A DNA stretch of 64,000 nt, from the NCBI GenBank assembly GCA_025331565.1, contig JAFREQ010000257.1:1-64000 (forward strand), read 5' to 3'. This document shows, piece by piece, positions 59,136-64,000 of this stretch. The position numbers were made by a program, and so were the translations under genes. Each line of letters opens with the position of its first letter. Within the stretch, counting starts at the first letter, position 1. The notes under the pieces are model-generated. The model did no database searches. It was not told where the DNA came from and saw nothing but the letters and a program-made list of their open reading frames with translations. The DNA is from Holacanthus passer. Its lineage: Eukaryota > Chordata > Actinopteri > Pomacanthidae.

Positions 59136-60276
59136 TTAACAAAGACTTTCAAGCCACCATTCAAGTAACAGCACAAGATAAGAGCAGTGTCGCTTTTATT
59201 TTCCATGAAACTGCCCTTGAAGTAAGGAAGTACTTTCCCTCTGCCCCTGCCCTCGTTTGACTTCTTTAGCCCAAGTGATGCTTCGTCTGTCACCGAACGC
59301 CGTGTTCTCTGTGACCTGGAAACATCTGGAGCGGGGAAGGCCGGCGTTACTCGGAATGAAAAACACCACTTTCAAACCAGAAACAGCCACTGTTAAAATA
59401 CAGTGTATGCTGACTTTCTGGCTTGTGTTACTTCATCGCAAAAAAATTCCCTGAAGGCCGACTTTAGACCCAAAGTTTCAGTTTCAGTATGAAAAGTATG
59501 TGTGCGCCATCCAAATCTTTGTCTTTGCCAGGTGTAAATGGAGAATATCCAGACCATTCTTCATGTTTTGAATGTTAAAGTTTTGATGCTGACAGAGTAT
59601 GAACACTTACAAACATCACCACTCTCTGATACAATCATGAAATATTCACAACTTTAGAAGTAGATGAAGGCGACAGTCTTGATCGTAACACACACATTCT
59701 TTGTGTGTAGAGATATTTATTTTTATAGTCAGCTGGGAGATCAAAAAATTATATCTACATGCTGCACCGATGTTAACTCATTAGCTTGCTAAACAATGTT
59801 GATCAGGGTATCGCTTGCATCGTGAACACAGCCGGCCATTCATGCAGTTTCGAGGGAAACGTTCCTAGGTGATAATCTGGGCAGGTATCAACTTTGTCTG
59901 CTCTTTGGAGCCTCTGGCAATATCCCACAATCAGACATCCATTACACCGGGAAAACATTTTCATTTTTACAGCTCAGGCCTGTCAATCCTGCCCACATTC
60001 ATTTTCCCATGGGAGTCATCCAAATCCAGCATGACGGTTGCTAAATCCTGCCTTTCCCGCTAACAACTTTCTATTTGTGAAGCAATCCTTCGATGCAATG
60101 ATGTAATACTGAGCAGTGAATATAGAAACAGTGGAAATGCCTGTAAACACTTATTAGTTAACATATCATCTTTTTCTCATTATGTAACTACAGCATCTTG
60201 ATTGTTTCCTGATTCAGATAATAGTGTGCTTATAACTAAAATGGTTCACTAATTAGGTCTTACAGTTTGTGCAGTA

Positions 60277-60320
60277 AAGATAAGATAAACCTTTATTCAT
60301 CCCACAGTGGGGAAATTTGC
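60277..60320 (-). mobile_element. Retroelement 3' tail, minus orientation
   Basis: AAGATAAGATAAACCTTTAT, then TCATCCCACAGTGGGG, then AAATTTGC. Same family as 771-816. Confidence 0.75.
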
Positions 60321-60847
60321 ACTGTGTCCTGGTTTAAGCAGGTGATCAACGTTTCTCATGACTCTGTTTGAAGCCCTGCCAAATTTAAGCCTTGTATTTC
60401 AGGCTTAGCATTGTAATCTTCCCCTGTGAAGTTCTGTCTCATGAGCATGCGTCTGCATCTCCCTGCATTATTATACCCTCTATTTCCTTTGTACATAATA
60501 TCCAACCACACAAATCTCCTCTCATGCAGAAGTGCTTTCTCTTGTCTCACAATTAGCACAACTGAGGTTTTCAGAGATCAACCCTTTCCAGAATGCTGTG
60601 TATATTCTGCCATAGGATGAGCCACTGAGGGCTTTTCCTGTGAGCTGAAGAGACATCTTGTGGTAAGGTGGAAACACTAGCCACTGACCAAGGTCAAAAA
60701 GATAAAAGGTGGTCAATAGCTTCCTCGAACAAGGAAGCCATTTATCACTTCGGCTTCTGGACACAAACAACAAAGACGGCAAAAAATGTCTCTTCATCAT
60801 TTTTACAGAATATAGATTCACGATGCAGCTACAGTTACTACAATTTC

Positions 60848-61020
60848 ATTTAGCAGATACTTTTATCCAAAGTGATGTAATTCACATGCCAATGGAACCA
60901 CCATCAGGGGCAGTTTGGGGTTTGGTATCTTGCCAAGAACACTTCGACACATAGACTTGGTTGGTTGGTTATCCACCAAACAGAGGGTTGGTGGCTGACC
61001 CCCTGAGCTACAGCCGCCCC
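60848..61020. repeat. Interspersed repeat, ATTTAGCAGATACTTTTATC ... ACAGCCGCCCC
   Basis: Starts with the TTTTATCCAAAGTGATGTAA block, continues GTATCTTGCCAAGAACACTT then CGACACATAGACTTGG, and ends CCCCTGAGCTACAGCCGCCC. This block order is common in teleost genomes; the class of element is not settled from sequence alone. Confidence 0.65.
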
Positions 61021-62247
61021 AGCTGCAGTTCATAGATAAATACTTGACTGATCTGATGAATCACACTCTCTTGTTTCGTTCATGCAAATATCGATGACTG
61101 GCAAGGAATATCCAGAATATCTTATTATGGTAGATTCCCTTTGGTTTCATAAGCATAATGAGTGGATGCATGCTGAGTAAAACCAGACAAAACAGCCAGA
61201 TGCACACAGAGCTTTGTGACCCTCGTTCCTCAGCTGGCTGTCATTATCTCAAATATTTCACCCATGTTTCCACCTGGTGAGACCACAAACAACAAAGGCA
61301 ACGCTTTTCTACAAATTCAACACTTTCCGTTGATGCTGGAGAAGGAGTTTCTTTAATGAGACGTGCTGTTTGTTCAGCATTTTGCAGATCATTTGTTTTG
61401 CTGACATAAAAGTAATTCAGATCTTTAAAAAAAAAAAGAAAGCGAACATACAGCACAACACCCGGCATAACTCCAGCTGAGTGATGTCATGCACAGCGCC
61501 TGTTTACCAGCATCGGCCCGTACCACCCATCACGCCACATACTGTTGAGCCCCTGCGAAAGCTGCTCTCCACTTTCTGATGGTTACAAATGAGTCAAGTG
61601 TGAGATGTGACAGTGGGACGACACAGGAACAAGGCGGTGGAGGATGTGGTCGCCCGTCCCTGCTCAAGTCAGTGCAGACATCCTTCCCTCCTCTTCCTGT
61701 AAGCGTAGCTGATTCGGGCTGCGTCTGTGGCCTGCTTAATAAAGCACAAAGGCCACGAGCAAGCTCTGACTGTCATGGTGGGAAACACAGACAGTCTTTC
61801 ACTGGGCGGCACTGTGACTGACTGATTCTGAAAGCGCTGCCTCTGCAGGGCAAATGTCAACCCTCTTTGCGATGCTTGAATCCAGTGGCCAATCGTCTTC
61901 CATCACTAATTATCAGATTCAGATTAAAGTAGGTCAGCATTTAAGAAAGCATCTCAGAAGACATGTCAAAACTAGTTGTAGCCTGCATATTTAAATAATG
62001 TTTTATTTTGTTATTTATGATACTAACTTGCTATGAATCCCAACTTGTTGCAAACAGAGGGAGCTGAATTTGGTTTTCGAGCGCGCACAGTCTCACAGGC
62101 CTCAGAGGAACCAGTGCAGTGGCTATGGAAACCTTATTCAAGCCACAACAAGAAGGGTTTTGTCCTGATGGGACTCTGCTGAACCCCACTGGTCTCTTCC
62201 TCGCTCTCTTTGTCTGTCTGTCTCTCTTTCTCGCACATACACGAACA

Positions 62248-62270
62248 TGCACACACACACACACACACAC
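62248..62270. repeat. (CA)n microsatellite
   Basis: About eleven CA units after ACGAACATG. Confidence 0.85.
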
Positions 62271-62438
62271 AGACACAGAAACAAGTCTTTTTTTTTTTTA
62301 ATTTTCCCAGGGTGCACAGTGTCCCTGCATGGGGAGTGTTTACAGGATGTTATCTGTGTCAGTGCCGGCCCCTCATCCCTCTCTGAGTGGGTTTCAGAGG
62401 AATGCTGGAAAGGGATGGAGGAGTTCCAAAGTGGGAGT

Positions 62439-62440
<2 letters not shown>

Positions 62441-62488
<48 letters not shown>
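62441..62488. repeat. (GA)n microsatellite next to a TATA box
   Basis: About 23 uninterrupted GA units ending directly at TATATATAC (62489-62497). Confidence 0.95.
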
Positions 62489-62491
<3 letters not shown>

Positions 62492-62579
62492 ATATACATC
62501 CCAAGGAGACTGGTGCTCACAGGCACAGCTGGACTACTGGATAACTGGACTGTAGCCCACTGGATATTTAACTAGAAAG
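62489..62579 (+). promoter_or_regulatory. Candidate TATA promoter and non-coding first exon
   Basis: TATATATAC at 62489-62497 is followed by about 80 bases without a long frame, ending in GAAAG|GTGAGT (exon end 62579). A TATA box about 30 bases before a start site and a strong donor make a plausible first exon of a plus-strand gene that continues past the window. No coding exon is seen in 62580-64000. Confidence 0.4.
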
Positions 62580-64000
62580 GTGAGTTCTTCTTTTTTTTTT
62601 TTTTGCTTTAATCCTTTATTCAGCATCTCCATCATCTTCATCACCATTTTACAATAATTTTATGTTTTCTGTAAAATGTGAACGAGAAAGAAAGAAAAGA
62701 GAAAGAAAGACTCAGTGTTTTTTGTTCAGCATTACTCAACAGTATTAAAACTTGATTAGAAGGTTTGTTGCTTTTAGATTTTCTATTTTCCTAGAAGTTC
62801 AATGGTTTTTCTACAGAGTATATGGTCTTGTTCAGGACTCACGTATGTGGTTTCTATCAAAGCTCTGCCGCTCTGTAGCAAAGGGAAGATCAGTGTTTGA
62901 TCATGCACTGTGTGGGACTCGCCTTTTTTTAAATCTTCTCACAAGAATATCTTTCACTTTTTGTGCTAAACAAGACAGACTTTTTTGATTTTACAAGCAA
63001 CAATATTTTCAAGCTCAAACCAAGGCAATTGCTCAGTAAGTATTTTCTTTCACTGTTATTTTTTTTCCTTTATTAGAATGGAATTTAATTCTGTTGTAAA
63101 TACAAATTTAAATTTTGAACGCTGCACTTTTTTGTTATTTTTATCAACTGGTTCACATAGAAATGTGGAAAAATTATAAAAAGCACTGGTGGCATGTGGC
63201 TGAATAAAGTCAATCTAATTAGTGCCGTGATAGGAAAGGCTGTAAAATGACACCACTGATCTCATCACTGCAGCAATTATTGGTGAGCTTATGTTCTGTG
63301 GTTACATATATAAACCTGTATTTGTTGCATCACAACCCTTACAGAGCATGATATTTGTATGTGTATGGTTTTAATTGGGGCTGTAATGATGAGGGAAGTG
63401 TGATTGCATTATTGAACAAGTGCAGTGGTGGGGATTTTCTTCTCTCAGACCTGGGTGTGCCTGTTCCCGAACTGGATATGGGCTCCAGGGAGCGAGAAAT
63501 GAGTTAGGTCATCTCTCTTGAGTATTTTACACCGAAACCCGTACTATCGTCACCAAAGTAAATCCCCTTCTTTTACCATGTTGTGAACATCTGTGTTTGC
63601 TTTGGGTCCTGGCTATTGTTAGAGCGGTAAAAAAAATGACATCCCAAAGGGCCAATACTGCAATGTTGCACAATACTTACACGTCATAATTCATGAGTAC
63701 ACACACCATGTTTGATATTTATTCTGAATTGCCATCCATGTGTGTCTCGTTTGTGTACTTTCATAAGCTTTTTTTGATATGTGTCAATGCCACCAGGGCT
63801 TAAAATGAGTCCCTGTCATTAACTGAGGCTCTGAGGGTGCGGCATGAAACTGGATGCCTACATGTGCTGACATGGCCTGCCGTTTACTTTATTGTAGAGT
63901 TTTGTTTGTAAGAATGAAACTGTCCTGTGAGAAAAAAACCTCTTGATGTCAGCTGATTGCATTTGCTTTGCCAAATATAGCTGAAAAAAGAAAATGGGGC
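62580..64000. other. Non-coding end of the window, possibly an intron
   Basis: AT-rich; frames at 62752-62988 and 62985-63179 are Phe/Leu-rich and unsupported. If the first exon at 62520-62579 is real, this is its first intron. Confidence 0.4.

Larger units (their letters stand above)
59136..62430. other. Non-coding stretch with repeats
   Basis: No gene supported. It contains the tail at 60277-60320, the interspersed repeat at 60848-61020 and a CA run at 62248-62270. Short frames in both strands lack support. Confidence 0.5.

Noticed and set aside
1..64000. CRISPR arrays, tRNA or rRNA genes, bacterial-type operons
   Set aside because: None seen on reading; the sequence is a vertebrate nuclear genome with introns.

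Overview
The window reads as nuclear DNA of a ray-finned fish, most likely a spiny-rayed teleost. Three things support this: class I cytokine receptor genes with the vertebrate exon-phase pattern, two genes of the fish rapunzel (rpz) family, and several repeat families common in teleost genomes. These repeats are retroelement 3' tails ending in (TCTTA)n, a TIR element with TA flanks, the AGTAACT/TACATTTACTCA element, and a Tc1-like remnant. Genes are split by introns with GT/AG borders. All gene models here were assembled by eye from splice signals and reading frame.

Layout. 1-2580 is a polypyrimidine block followed by a G-rich minisatellite with a roughly 475-bp internal duplication. 2905-3450 holds two phase-matched exons encoding a Ser/Thr/Pro stalk and a membrane segment, probably the 3' end or relic of a type I membrane protein. 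3450-11760 is non-coding, with a possible non-coding first exon near 7860-7942. 11823-20279 is an 8-exon interleukin-21 receptor gene (540 codons). 22896-27068 is a second 8-exon class I cytokine receptor (460 codons) in tandem, probably il4r. 29428-30120 (minus strand) is an exon-like open frame broken by one TGA. 32535-32906 is an unassigned open frame. 33589-36310 is a four-exon gene of unknown function (389 codons) with an N-terminal coiled coil and a C-terminal 63-residue duplication around a WRAASRRYYARK motif. 42692-43378 is a rapunzel-family gene with its coding region in one exon. 49566-50871 is a second rapunzel-family gene with two coding exons and a C-terminal extension. 50872-64000 is mostly non-coding; it has a possible minus-strand exon at 58696-58884 and a TATA/first-exon candidate near 62489-62579 for a plus-strand gene lying beyond the window.

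How the genes relate. The two receptors share exon number, exon phases and the position of WSXWS (residues 208-212 in both), which indicates tandem duplication from one ancestor. Mammals also carry IL4R next to IL21R. Both products should pair with the common gamma chain and signal through JAK/STAT. The two rapunzel genes are likewise tandem paralogs. Nothing in the sequence ties the receptors, the unknown gene and the rapunzel pair into one pathway.
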